From assembly GCA_963693085.1 (NCBI GenBank), contig OY856410.1, forward strand, positions 559,725,906 through 559,789,905: a DNA stretch of 64,000 nt, in the 5' to 3' direction. The stretch's first letter is position 1, and every line of letters begins with the position of its first letter. A program made the position numbers and the translations under genes. Below, one piece after another: positions 32,754-45,429 of this stretch. Below the pieces are notes generated by a model that had not been told where the DNA came from, ran no database searches, and saw nothing but the letters and a program-made list of their open reading frames with translations. The stretch comes from Alisma plantago-aquatica. Its lineage: Eukaryota > Streptophyta > Magnoliopsida > Alismatales > Alismataceae.

Positions 32754-34772
32754 ATGGGATCCCTGGGGGACGCTGCCAAAGACGCAGCTTTTGCTGAGTT
32801 CCAACAATGCATCATGGAAACCAGCATTACCCCACTCACAACGGCCATTCAAACTACAACCCTTCCCTCAGAGCAGGAGGAATCCGATAGAGTGAGTCTC
32901 GACATAGACGATAGACTCAACTCTAATTCTGACTCTGATAAAGATGAAGATCTTCCAAATTACTTGGACAACAATGAGCAGACTTCAATTCCTCCACCAC
33001 AAGACCTTCCCCCGCCGCCACCTCTACCTCACAAAATGCATGACTTGGACATAAAAGCCATCTCTACATTAGATGTTCAGGACATCTTCATCCTAAACAC
33101 TGTTGTAGACGATGCTAAGGACGGAGGGGACATCATCTATAATAATACAAAGACAAAGTGCAAGTTGACACGAGAAGACTTCCATATTCTCCTTCGACCA
33201 CAATCGATGGTGAAGATGGCTATCTTCTGTGTCCTCCTTGCCAACACTATAGAGGAATTCTAGAGCCCAAAGAAGTTACATCTTGTTTTCAATGCTTCAC
33301 CCACTCTATCCTTATACTTATTACACAAGGACTTACAGGCAAAGTCCATTGAGTGGTTGTGAACTGGTCTTGCATGAAAGGCATGCTACATCACAGTGCC
33401 CTTTAGAGTTTTCAGCCACTGGCTGCTAATGATCATCGACATTGAGGCCCGTGACGCCAAGGTGTACAACTTCTACGCCAGTGAGCTAAAGGATGTACAG
33501 ATAAATTTCACTAGTTTAGAAGCTGGAGAAGCATGATGCATCCCTTTCTAGCTTCTCAAAGTAATATGGGCTGTCTGCCCATCTCTTCGACATGGTTGGA
33601 ACCAACCTTGGTTCCAAATCATCAACCCAACAGTCCAAATACTAGAAGGTTCAGGGGATTGTGCTTTCTGTACAATAAGATTCATAGAAGTGCTAAATAG
33701 ACAAATCCCCTTTAGCGACCTAGTCATAGAGGATATGCACTCCTTACGAGGACGTTATGCCATGGAGCTTATCTGCGACAGACGATTCTTCAGGGACCCA
33801 ACAATGGTGCCAGACGACGTACCTCGCTACCTATTCTCTGCTATCCAACATCCACAAAAGCAACCATTCAAAACAATTCTAAAGGAGTTGGAGCAACAAC
33901 AATAGACCGCCAAGGTCCCCAAAAAATGAAAATGGGACCCTTGTACTTTTGATATGGCGGAAGACAAGGGGGACATCGATTTGTTAACAGGGGCCACCAT
34001 CAATAAATCATCCAAAGAAATGGTGCATCTATCTTCCATACAACCAATGTTTCTGGACTTTGACCTTGCTACATGTAAGAGTCTTTCTGATAACGAACTC
34101 AGACTCATCATGTCTCGACTTTATGCTGAGAAAGATGAGCTTGTTTTCCTCGACAGAAACATTCTCGTAATGGAAGACACACTCTGTGAAACCGTACAAG
34201 TAAAAGGTTCATTATCCGTGAGCGTCATGACTGCCTACTAGTTTCTCCTAGCATGGGACCTGCCTACAGTTTATATGGCGTCAACATACATGAAGGATGA
34301 TTTACTCAGATCCAAGAACTTTGAAACCACAAAGGCCCTTATCTCATATCTTCAACATACGACTCCGAAGTACATTATGTTTCCTTTTCTTCACTTTGAC
34401 CATTGGATGTTACTGGCAACAAACTTACATGAGGGAACTACAATCATCTACAATAGTTCTGATAGCCAGCTAGATCCAAACCAAAAACAGTATGCTGTTA
34501 CAGCAAAGATGCCCATGGAGGAAGTGGTAAAGGATTGTGCTGAACAACTACATGATCTTCTCAACAAACACACAAAGGCGTACAAAAAAGAACATTTCCA
34601 CCGCCCAACCTTCAGCCACAGATGTCCCCAGTACATCAGAGAATCAAATGACTGTAGTTTTCATGTCCTCTACTGGATGTATACCCTCATTGTTCTAGGA
34701 AAACAAGTGCAGGACATGAAGGACGTCGATTACCATGTGTTACATGGGAAATTCCCAGCTAATCTCCTATGA
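32754..34772 (+). pseudogene. Broken ORF with two tandem Ulp1 (C48) peptidase-like domains (extra ORF B)
   Basis: All pieces are in one frame from ATG 32754 to the stop at 34770. After an acidic, Pro-rich N-terminus (to ~33040), domain 1 spans ~33145-33905: KLTREDFHILLRPQ, SHWLLMIIDIEARDAKVYNF, and GSGDCAFCTIRFIEVL. Domain 2 spans ~33954-34772: VKGSLSVSVMTAY, FLLAWDLPTVYM, FDHWMLLATNLHEGTTIIYN, and CPQYIRESNDCSFHVLYWM. His-Trp, Gln and Asp-Cys of the Ulp1 triad region are visible. The Asp that normally follows the beta-strand is Asn in both (KVYNF, IIYNS). In-frame stops at about 33261, 33357, 33372, 33534, 33549, 33903, 33927 and 34239. The family removes SUMO-like modifiers. This copy is not functional, and the Asp change suggests that even the parent may not have been a standard protease. 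Confidence 0.65.
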
Positions 34773-36032
34773 TCTTATGGAGCAAACAAGGGACTAACAG
34801 AACCTTAATACCCTTGCCCATGTACTTCTCAACCTATCATTTTGACACTCTGAGGACAGAGTGAGTGATAAGTTAGGGGGTACACTGGGCAAGGGTGAGG
34901 TATCATATTCAAACCCTCTTCTCTCTACCCTTTCTTTCACCTCTATTCTTTTGTGCAATTTTTTTCCTTTCTTTTGACATCTAGTTTTTCCAGTAATTTC
35001 TTTGATAGAATAACTTTTGCATATAAAACAACATTCGTTTTGGAAAAGGGTCACCCCTAGCTAAGTTAGAGACAAACTAGTCCTCAAAAGCACATACATA
35101 AGTAGAATTTAGGCATGTAATGGCAAATTAATAAATCACCTTCATACTCGATTTTTATGCTTTTTCTTCAATTCTGCATCAGACTCTCCACATGTTAACA
35201 ATGTGGCCGAAACATGCTAAACACTCTCAAGGATGGGAGGGAACCAGGCAAAATCCAAATCAAGGAACTTCGCAAGTGGACAACCAAGTACAAAACCGAA
35301 ATAAGTGCATGCCGGAAAATTCTAAGAAACATTTTTCTTCTTTTCAAAAAGAGGCTTGGCAGCCCAAATAAAATCATATATGCCCAATTCCTAAGCTTGT
35401 GAGCATATGAATAAAAGCCTGAGTGTTGAATAAAAACATGAGAGTTGTGCCATGCATAAGGACTTATACGAAGAGACAATAAAGGTCTTGCCCGATCGAT
35501 ACATTCAGTTTCCCTCACAAAGGAAGATGTGTCGCGCCCGGTAGTGCGATCCTAATGTCTCCAAATATATGAAGAAGCTGATAAAGGACTCGCCCGACCG
35601 GTACATTTACCTTCCCTCACAAAGGCAGATGTTTCGTGCCCGGTAGTGAGATCCTAAAAGTTTAGATAAACCCTCCCCCACTTAAAGGGGGAGTTACACA
35701 GCAGCCTTTAGCCAACCCTCGTACCTATCTTAGATTCTAGTAGAAATTTCAAAGAAGTATAAAACTGCTTAGAGTCGAAGACATGCATAGAATATGATCA
35801 AGGAAAAGGTGGTCCCAATGCGAGTTATGTGATACGGAAGAAACCTAAGATCCACGCAACTCTCGATACATGAAAGAGTTAGTACAAGCAGAAGCCCCAA
35901 TAAGACTCTAGGAGATCTCTGTTTTAGAATTGAAGCAAGAGTATGAAAATCTTCACTAAATAAAATCGCCTCGCCACTACGTGTCTTAGCTCTATCTAGC
36001 TTGAGGACAAGCTAGACTCTAAGTTAGGGGGG
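34773..36032 (+). other. Athila 3' untranslated region and polypurine tract
   Basis: No gene seen. A hairpin-plus-purine module ACTCTGAGGACAGAGT...AAGTTAGGGGGTA lies at 34846-34883. A second, AGCTTGAGGACAAGCT...AAGTTAGGGGGG, is at 35999-36032, directly before the LTR and presumably the working tract. Between them is a diverged direct repeat of ~80 bp (about 35481-35563 and 35578-35657, both containing CCCTCACAAAGG and GCCCGGTAGTG), and CTTAAAGGGGGAG near 35680. Confidence 0.8.
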
Positions 36033-37789
36033 TGATAACCTCCCATTTTGTGATGTTATCTCACTAGTTTTTCTTAGTTTTCCATACTCTTTATTAGATA
36101 AATTAGATAGAATCATGAACTTTCCACTTTATTGTGAATATACCAATAGACTGACATTTCTCCTTTTCTTCTTACAGAAAAACCCAAAAAAATTGCAAAA
36201 ACTCCAAACGGTCCCAAGACTGAATGAAGGCCAAATGGTCCCAAGACCGTGTGAAGCCAAACGGTCCCAAGACCGAATGATGACCAACCGGTCCCAAGAC
36301 CGAATGAAAGCCAAACGGTCCCAAGACCGTGTGAAGCCAAATGGTCCCAAGACCGTGTGAAAGCCAACCAGTCTCAAGACCGAATGAAAGACAAATTGTC
36401 TCAAGACCGTATGAAGTCAAATGGTCCCAAGACCGTATGAACGCAAATGGTCTCAAGAATAGGAAGATCCAAACGGTCTCCAAACCGTGAGGACTCAAAC
36501 GGTCTCCAAACTGAGAGAGTCCAAACGGTCTCCAAACCGTGAGAGAGTCCAAACGGTCTCCAAACCGTGAGAGAGTCCAAACGGTCTCCATGACCATTTG
36601 GATCCAAATGACCCAAAATCATTCAAGATCTTCTCAAAGCCTATAAATAGGACCCAAGGGGTCTTCACAAAGGATCGATTTCTTAGACGCCCAGAGGCTG
36701 CCTCATCTATTCCAAAGTTGTTCCATCCTCCATCCTTCGCCCCAAGGCTTCCGGTCTGAGATCCACACTCCATCCTCAAGCTACTTCCTCCCTCATCGAC
36801 ATAGAAGGTGGGAAGTGAAGGATTCATCACCAAGGCAACTGCGTGGTGTGAAGATAGTCATTTTCTACTCCAAGGGGTCGATCTTCCTCCCTCCTACGTG
36901 GAGATGATGTTTTCCTTCTCTCTTCTTGCCACCTTTTTTGTTCTTGCCATGAGCGAGTAGTTCCATACACTAGGGTGCGGGGAGTAGCCCCGCTACCCAT
37001 GTTTTCATTTCATCCATTGTAATTCATGAGTTTGCAATAGAGAAATACTATCTTTTCAGTTCAACATCAATCGTTTAATGAATACTAGTTGCTTGATCAC
37101 CAACTTGTGTTATCTATTATCCACTAGTGCGAATTGTCTACATTTGTGCTTTTAGATTCGAATATCGATTGCATATTGGTTCTTGATGTATGTAGTCACC
37201 ATATATCTGGTTCGAAATCTTGAAGAGTTTTTCAAGGAGTGGAGTAAACTCACTTCCATTGTTGTACTTTCATACCATGAAATAGAATCAGTTGACGTAT
37301 GAAAGTACAACTTTGACAAGTCGAGGAACATACTTTGTGAAGGAAGTAAATCAAAGTAAGTGACCATTCATTCATGTATGGCTAGCGTTGCAATACTCTC
37401 ATATTCCTCATAGTTGGCTATCCAAAAGGAAGCTAAATCTACAAAGATACTAACTATTTAGACTCTTATTGCAAGCCATGTTATTGTGATGTATGTTATG
37501 TTCCATGTGTAGTGGTGGTGAAACTCGATCACATCCTAGTGGTTTCCAAACATTGGTTACAACCTTAAAGTTTACTTTCCTGTCATTTACTCTCTTTGCA
37601 CTTTAGTTTAATCATCAAATCAACTCTTTGTTCTAAATTTCAACTCTTAAGTAGATAAGTAGAATTATTACGTTTTCCATCTTGTTAATCTTAACAAGAC
37701 CGTTGTCTTGTGGATTCGACCCTTAACTGTACTATGATAAGACTTCCACGTATCTTAGCATACGTGGGTGGAGATCTTATTATAGCACA
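36033..37789 (+). mobile_element. Athila 3' LTR
   Basis: ~1757 bp beginning TGATAACCTCCC after the purine tract and ending near TTATTATAGCACA. The U3 array of GGTCCCAAGACCG / GGTCTCCAAACCGTGAG repeats runs 36205-36600, with TATA-like CCTATAAATAGG near 36641. GTCTTGTGGATTCGACCC near the end (~37703) is a typical Athila U5 feature. The exact 3' border (37787 or 37789) is uncertain because there is no second LTR to compare. Confidence 0.85.
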
Positions 37790-38022
37790 TGAAAGGCTAA
37801 ACTTAGAGACTTACTATCTCTAGGATTTTTAGTGGTGCAAGCAACTCCACACGAGTGGAGGCTCCATCACACAACCTCTCCTCTCTCCTTTTCTTGTGGG
37901 TAATAATGACTAGTCAAAGGTTTGACAAAAGGTCTCTTACAAACCCTGGACATCAATTCCCTATATATAGGAAAGACAGGGAAGTAGAATTTCTAATAGT
38001 CCATGGGAGATGAAAAGGCAGT
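37790..38022. other. Unassigned sequence between two LTRs
   Basis: 233 bp. It holds a TATA-like palindrome CCTATATATAGG near 37964 and CT-rich sequence but no coding signal. It may be a remnant of another LTR. Confidence 0.3.
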
Positions 38023-40682
38023 TGTAATGACCCCACTTCTTGGTAACCCCCAATTAAGGAAGACCAAGAAGTTAGAGGCATTATCCCAAAAAACAGGATC
38101 AATGGTTTTGCAAATAATAAAAAATAATTAATAAATTCTACGAAAGACTAAATTGAAAACTAGAATAAAAAATTACTTTTAACATACCTTCAAAAATAGG
38201 TAACTGGAACTTCTACCCATCTATCTGCCTAAATCCTCATTTATAATTTCGACTTTAATCTTCACAGGTTCCACTTTACTGTTTGTCCTATTTCAGATAT
38301 TTTCTAAAACGCCAACAAATAAAGCGTCAATCAGTATAAATGATATACTGGTATGTGGGGACAAACAAAACATTGCACATAAGCTTTAACAACCTAATCA
38401 TATCAAGTAGTTGCTAACAATGCAAAATTACGTTTTCAATGTGACTTCTCAACCACTTTTACTCATCCTCTGGGATAACCTCTCTTAGGTTTTAGTCCAT
38501 GCAAGGAAATTAAGGCTACCTTCTCCATCCTGAGCTTGGAACCTGGGGTCACCTCTCTAGGTGCCCAGTTGTCTTCCCTATGGGGCTTGACCACTTTAGA
38601 CCTTCCCTCTAGGGATTGGTCTTGCATTATACATCTAGAGATGGTATGTAGGTTTAGGACAGTCACATATATATATACTTCAATTTTGATAGTCATATTC
38701 ACTTTAAAGATTGTGGGAATAAAAGCATCCAACATTTTATTTCCATTGTAATCGATAAAACATCGTGAAACCACTAAGAAACTAAAATTGTATATTTATA
38801 ATTAACCACATACTTGATTTGGAGATCTCACAGGAAATAAACACATTCTAATCCAACCAGGAATCCAAGCAATCAATCAAGACAATCACACAAGCACAAT
38901 AGAATCCTGAAAAGCATGTACAACCTATTTACTAAATATTCATCAAGAACTTATTTTATTGAATTTGGATTACTTCCTAGGGCTTCTAATCTGAATTAGG
39001 GTTTCCATAGGGCTCTTTAGATCTATTTCACAACTTTCCCTTTTTATGTAAACAAATCCCTAAAACAACATTTCTATATTCAAAACCCTAATTATCCAAT
39101 TATTCATATTAAAGCCTATTTATTGTCAATTTTTCTTAGGATCATCCTAATATCATTTCATACAAAGGATTTCGAGATATAACTCATTAAAAGTCATGAA
39201 CAACTAGATAAGGATTTTTAATCCCATTATTGCACTTTATTCATATGAAACCCTAAATTAACTAATTAAGCACATGGATCATCCTTTTAGACTCAAAACG
39301 TCCTTTTTATTAACAATAGGTTAATATTCACATAAAACATCCATATTACTTTTCCCCAATTCCATAAAACATTAAATTAGGATTTCTTACTCATGAAAGC
39401 ATTAAAGATGGAAACTTTATGCACTTTTCGAGTTAGAAGCATATTTAGGACTTGATAATATTTTTATTGTATTCCTTGCATTCTCTTGATAAATTTTCAT
39501 ATATAATTTATCGCAACCTGAGTTACCAATAATTATTTATGAATTTTGCAAGATTTACTTACCAGGACCAATGAGAGGCTAACAAGTCAGCCATCGCATG
39601 CTTTGTTTCCTATATAGCTGGCTCGACTTAAAACGTAATGGAATGACAATTCTGACCCCGTCTGATGACCCGTGTCTTCCTGCCTCAGAGGGCTATTTTC
39701 ATCAAGGTGACCCTACTCGTCATCTTCCTCATGAACCCTCCTACTACCGTCGGGCCGTGGCCATCGACGAGGTTATCTCCCCCTCCCTAGGGCTCGAAGG
39801 GCACCAATAATGGTCCCTCCACTTCCACCACCCTCCTCCATGCCTGACAAGGCCCCAAGCCATGGCCAAGGTGGCTGGGTTCAAGATAACCAGGCCTACG
39901 AACCGTAGCTGGTTTGCATACGTCCTGCAGGGGTAGCGCAGGGGTTAGGGCGAGGAGGTGGCGATTGATTTGCTGGTCGACATCGAAGCAACATATCGAT
40001 CCCTCGAATTCCCTTCCATGGCTCGACACTTCCTTCGGGGTTGCACCACCCCTCTGTTAGGGTCTGGCTAGATACATGTTTGAATAAGAACGTGAGACGC
40101 CTGACAGACTCGAGGCTCTGGGTCTAACCCTTTTATAGCCGAGGGTAGCAAAGTTCTAGCGTGCTTAGGTCTCTATTTACCAATGAGGAAACAAGTCCCA
40201 CTGTCCATAAAGGACTTCTTTCCATATGGGCATGTAATTAGTCCTTTGATTACATCCTTGCCAAACCACATTCCTTAGTTATCAAGGAACCAATATTAGA
40301 GTATTTATATAACAGCTAATTAGAGATTCCTTGATTATATTTCCTTTTCACTTGGCTTTTATTCCATTGATCACGAGGATATACTATCTTATACAAAGTA
40401 ATATTTCAATTTGGCAACACCAAAAAGGCACTTCATATTTCCCATTTTTTAATCATTATTTCAATTTCTTTTCTTATTTATGCATTGTTTGGTTTCTTTC
40501 TTCCTCTTTTATCATATTGGACTCACTAATGTCGTAGTATCCACAAAATCATATTCCCAAGGGAAATATTACAAGAGAAACCCGTATACATACCATGAAT
40601 CATACAATTTATAGACAAGTACATTTCTTTGGAAAAAAATTGCATTTAAAACCATATAAGCCCAAAAAGTGGGGTTGTAACA
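38023..40682 (-). mobile_element. Chromovirus 3' LTR
   Basis: 2660 bp. The left edge TGTAATGACCCCACTT and right edge AAAGTGGGGTTGTAACA are inverted copies of each other over ~16 bp with few mismatches, far longer than the usual TG/CA. No coding signal inside. Confidence 0.85.
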
Positions 40683-40697
40683 TCCTTCCCCTCTTAT
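40683..40697 (-). other. Chromovirus polypurine tract
   Basis: Minus strand reads ATAAGAGGGGAAGGA, ending exactly at the LTR start. It shows that this LTR is the 3' one of a minus-strand element. Confidence 0.9.
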
Positions 40698-42292
40698 AGG
40701 AATTTCACCCTTAAAATTCCACCACACATACAAACAATTAGAATAAGACTTTCCCATATCCATCATTAGCTCCCGTGTGGCTTCATCCTCTCCATGGTGC
40801 TTCCAAAGAACCTTTATCATCTTATATTCTTAAATCCGAGTTCTTTCACCTAAAATCCTCACAGGTGACACAGGATATGTCAGCCTCCCTTAAAGTTGGC
40901 TAGGTTCAATGCTCAGCACATGGCCCAGGTACATCACATAGTGCTCTAGATTGGACACATGAAACACATCATACATCATATTATCCCGAGAGGTAAGACT
41001 AAATATAAGCCAATCCAACAATCCATCTCAAATGGACCCATGTATCAGGGACTTAGCTTTCTCAGATATAGCTTAGAGGAGTCGGGTTTTCATAACACAT
41101 GTTCACCCACAGCGAATAGCATGTCAGTCTGCTTCACATCAGCTCATGAATCCTATCGATTCTAGGCTTTCTCATCCATTGCTCGATCAAAGCGACTTCA
41201 TCTGCATACACTATGGTATCTCTAACCTTCCCAATGTTCTCTCACTGACATCATCCTAATGAAATAGGGACCGACACAACCTCTCTTACAGAGCGCCTTA
41301 CATCCCGATAATGGTTGTGGTGGCTATCATGACAAGCAAACTCTGCTAGGGGTAGTAACTTCCCACAAATCACCGTGAATGAGCACACATACTCTCATTA
41401 GAATCTCTAAAGTCTGGATCATACTCTCTTGACTATCCATCAGTCAGGGGTGATATGTTGTACTAAACTTCAATCTAGCATAGAGTTCTACTTCCATAAC
41501 ATGGAAGTGAACTTGAGGTCATACTTAAGAACCTTTGAACTCAGATCATAGTGTATTAGAACTATCTCTCTCATATATAGTTCCACTAGATCTATCATAC
41601 TGACAGTTCTCTCTCTTAGACAAGAGATTAGGTAAACTTGGTAAGGCGATCTACCATAACCCATATTGCATCATGACCTCTCTTGATCTAGGGGAGACCC
41701 ACTACAATGTCCATGGTGAATCTACTCCCATTCCCTCTCAAGGACTCATCATTATCTGTAGCAACTCACTAGGTGACTGGTGTTCAACATTCACCCTCTG
41801 GCATGTATGGCAAATGACCACATGAAACACTATATCATTCTTCATCCTAGGTTTTCAAGGTACTACTGAAAACCTTAACCATCTTGGTAGTACCACGGTG
41901 TAGTGTGTACTTAAATCATGAGCTTCTTGCATGACATGATTCCTCAAGGTTGACTCCTCAAAAACCTAAAAACACTTTAGTAGTGGGTTTCACCACCTTC
42001 TTCTCCTAAGAGGTGTAACTGAGGTTCTTGTAATAGCCCTTTTATCTTATCAAGCTTTAGGCTAGCTAACTAGGCAACCACCAACTTGACCAACGGGCCT
42101 AGTTTTATTTGGATGTTAGCCACACAGGTCTCATCTACTTCTAACGATCATAGGATTCACCTAGCAACCTCTTCCAGCCTCTCTACTGGCTAAACAAGAT
42201 AGTTGTATACCTGAGTTGTGTCTCGACTAAGAGTATCCAGTACCACATTAAACTCCTTATGTGCTAGGTGATGGTGAAAGCATAAACCTTCA
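40698..42292 (-). pseudogene. Chromovirus integrase C-terminus and chromodomain (broken)
   Basis: Minus-strand conceptual pieces show the integrase core remnant near 41720-41500 (EREWE then IHHGHCSGSP where WKWE-ITMDFVVGLP is usual; IDLVELYMREIVLIH) and FHVSNLEHYV near 40980. The chromodomain end IKVLWKHHGEDEATRELM lies at 40817-40760. Many stops and indels. It is recognisable only by its spacing of conserved residues. The region 41800-42292 is too decayed to align. Confidence 0.75.
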
Positions 42293-45200
42293 TATTGTAA
42301 AGAAGTGAAACCACCTCTCTACTAAAAATTTGAAAAATCAAATCTCCAATCCAAACACACTACAAAGGTATGCTTGGAGTGGGTGTAAAATTTTCAAACT
42401 TTATTAATGGTATTCAAAACAACCAAAGTGTAGCTGTAGAATAAAAACATGACTATATTCAATTTATAAAACATGGTAACATCTTAAACTTACATGTAGG
42501 GTACAACATAAGGATCCGTGTAGAGGAAATCTAAACCACCTCAAGATTGTCTCCAAGCTTTAACTTCTCAATCTATGTCCAAGTCAACATGCCTTGTCAT
42601 CCAAGTCCTCCACCTAGGGTTGGAAGCATACCCCAGCAAGAAGAGAAATAATAGAAGACATCAGCAAAGGATGGTATGTGCATACTAAAAAGAAAATTGA
42701 TCAATTTATAATGAATAAGGGACATCAAAATAAAAGGCTTCCCATGCAAGAGATAAGAACTACCCAATCGGGCATAAAAGAAAAGAATCATCATCATCAT
42801 AAAAGAAGATATTTTCCATAATCAAAACAATAAAGATTGTGCCACATAAGAACATATAAAGATTTGGGCACATAACCAATCAAGATTTTTGAGCACATAA
42901 CCCATCATCAATTTGGGCACATAACCCATCTTAAACATCATCAATTTGCATGCATGTGAGATAAGCATATCCCTAGAACAGTATAAACACAATTGGTGGC
43001 CAACCCTCATAAAGTTGAAACCTGGTAGAGAAAGAAATACTACAAATCTCCCAAATATATATAAAATGTGCCAACCCTCATAAAGTTGAAAACCCTAGGT
43101 ACGAGGTTCCTTTCCGTCCTAAAAGAGCAGGAAATATCACATCTGCTTGGTAGGAAATAACACATCTTCCATAAATAAAACCAATGTAATTACACTACTC
43201 TAGTGCTATTGAATCACATATCATGTTAATGTAGAGGCAATTAGAAAGTATAGACAAATTTATACAATGTTGCCATATCACACAATGGACAACACAAACA
43301 TATAAACATCCACTTAAAAATGGGAACATATCATAATATAAGACCAACATGCACCAAGGCACAAGTCAAGAATCAAAAGAATATCCAAGATTACCACAAA
43401 CAAGATAGTTCACAAGAACCATGATATCAAAAGATAAGAACAATGTGCATAGGCTATTGTCCATAGGACCAACAGAAAGAATAATATAGGTGAATTGTTC
43501 AACATAGAATAATAGGGGATACAACATACCTCAACTTTAGAGTCTACTCTACCCAAAGCCAAGTCTAGGTCAAGCCTAGGCCTCCAAAGAACCTATGATG
43601 CATATATGTGGAATTAGGGTTAGGTTTCCATTAAATATTTAAAACCATAAAAGCACCTTTTTATCATTATATGAATTAGATTATGAAAATCAATCCATAT
43701 TTTATTTTATGTTATTAGGAGTTCAAAACATATTTTATTATATTTTTCTAACTTATAAATATTTAGTTATGAATTATATAGTTATTATCTTATTTAGTTA
43801 GATCCATTAAAATCACCTCTTTAAAACATCAGATTCAGGAGAAAAAATCAACACTGTTAGAAAACCCTTATTTTTTTGAAACCAACAACTATTTTTACAT
43901 ATTTTTCAGATCAGTGAATGAATTATTATGAATTTTGCAAGATTTGACAAATCACAAAATTCCACGTGGCAAAATCTTTGAGAAAGAGGAAAAGAGAGGG
44001 AGAGAGTGGATCATGCATTTGAGTTGGCCCAATCAGGGTCGGTCAACTCGATGACCACTCAAACACATCATGGACGCACTGGGAAACAATAATGCCAAGA
44101 AAAATTACCAAAATGCCCATGGAAAACATATTCATCAGTGATCGTACGTGGGGGAGAAAATGAAAATCTAGCCTACAGATTCTCCTTCCTTTCCTGGACA
44201 AGCCATGGCCGTGAGCGAGAAGCAGCCACAATGACCAGAAATTGAGGAATAAGGGAAGTCGAGCCCATGACGAGAAATAACTACACCAATCGGCCAGAAA
44301 TGCCACAATGAAGTCGACAACAGGGGAACCAAGACAGTCGAGGGCCAAAACATAGGGTATCACACAATATTTCAAAGTCTGCAAAGAAGAAGACTCGAAG
44401 TCGAGGGAATGCTCATGCACACCGGTTTTGGATAAATTGATGCTACACATAGCTTCCCAAGGGCTGAAGAAATTGTTCGACACCATCCAAAAAGGAAACT
44501 CACGCTAGGGTAGTACCGGCGAGATCCCCCAACCAAACTTGAGCTGCCAAAGTTGTAGAACTACACAGAAGGCTAGGCGAGCTTATGCAGGATGTTGGTA
44601 ACAATTCTTCCAAGTACAAGGGTGGTTTTAGAGATCTACTTATAGACAATGAAGCACCGAGCAAACATGATATCCAGTAGAGTCAAAAATAGGGGAAGCT
44701 TAGATCCTTCGTCACTGAATAATATGTAGAAGCAACCAGACCCCTAAAAAGTTAGGCTTAATCAATTAGGAAAGGTATGAGGATTATGGAGGAAGGATCG
44801 CAAAAGGAAATCAAGGAATGGAAAGAGAGATCGTGGTGGGGGAAACTCGGAATCACTTTAGTGCCAAAAAAGGAAATAGCTGGAGGAAGAAGAAAAGTGA
44901 AGGTCGTACGATCAAAAGCTAATGGTCCACATTAAATATGAATCCAAACAATACCCACATGACAGTAGGCATAGCCGACTTTAGGAAATCCGAGAAAAAT
45001 AAATGTGACAAGGAAATAACCAATTTGATTAAAGTGGATATACACATTATTTCCTTTTTCTCTTTTCTTTAATAGAGTGTTCAAACTTTAACCAAATTAT
45101 GTGAAATTTAGCAGTAAGACTAAATTAGACATGTAGATTCCGAGCATGAAGTTAGATTTTCCTTTTGAAAACTTTTAATGTATTAAATAAATCAATTCTC

Positions 45201-45429
45201 ATTTTCTCTTTCCTCATTCATTAATGGCATTAGGATTATCTAAATTTTATGAAACTTGACCCACAAGTCATATTTAATGTGTTGGTTACAAATTAGCCAT
45301 CAATTTTACATATTGGAGTTGTTTGTATAATTATTTAATATTTTAAAGGTCCTACACACTTTCTCTCTCCTGATTTCACCTTTTAAGCAATCTTTCTCCA
45401 AATTGGATGAAAATTCACCCAAAGGCTAT

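Larger units (their letters stand above)
24461..37789 (+). mobile_element. Athila-type Ty3-gypsy element, 5' end missing, with extra ORFs
   Basis: The sequence enters gag at 24461 and runs through protease, RT, RNase H, integrase, a promoter-like spacer, two further broken ORFs, a long 3' leader and a 3' LTR. The integrase C-terminus ([25 protein letters not shown]), the AGCTTGAGGACAAGCT hairpin, the TAAGTTAGGGGGG tract and a TGATAAC LTR start are Athila hallmarks. No 5' LTR or gag N-terminus is in the window. The Sirevirus probably inserted in gag and a later deletion removed everything to its left. At >13 kb without its 5' part, the element is longer than most Athila copies, as the extra ORFs would explain. 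Confidence 0.88.
38023..42292 (-). mobile_element. Tekay/Del-type chromovirus, 3' part only
   Basis: In minus orientation: integrase C-terminal part, chromodomain, polypurine tract, then 3' LTR. The 5' part is replaced at 42293 by the R-family array. The chromodomain assigns it to chromoviruses. Confidence 0.85.

Noticed and set aside
24461..37789. Extra ORFs as independent host genes next to an Athila element
   Set aside because: They lie between pol and the polypurine tract/3' LTR in the same orientation with no target duplications visible around them, so they are more simply part of the element.
37790..38022. Possible host intergenic sequence or promoter
   Set aside because: Too short and without distinguishing features; a TATA-like palindrome alone is weak evidence.
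44043..44486. 147-codon minus-strand frame in R LTR copy A
   Set aside because: Copies B and C break the frame, and no domain is seen. Treated as LTR sequence.
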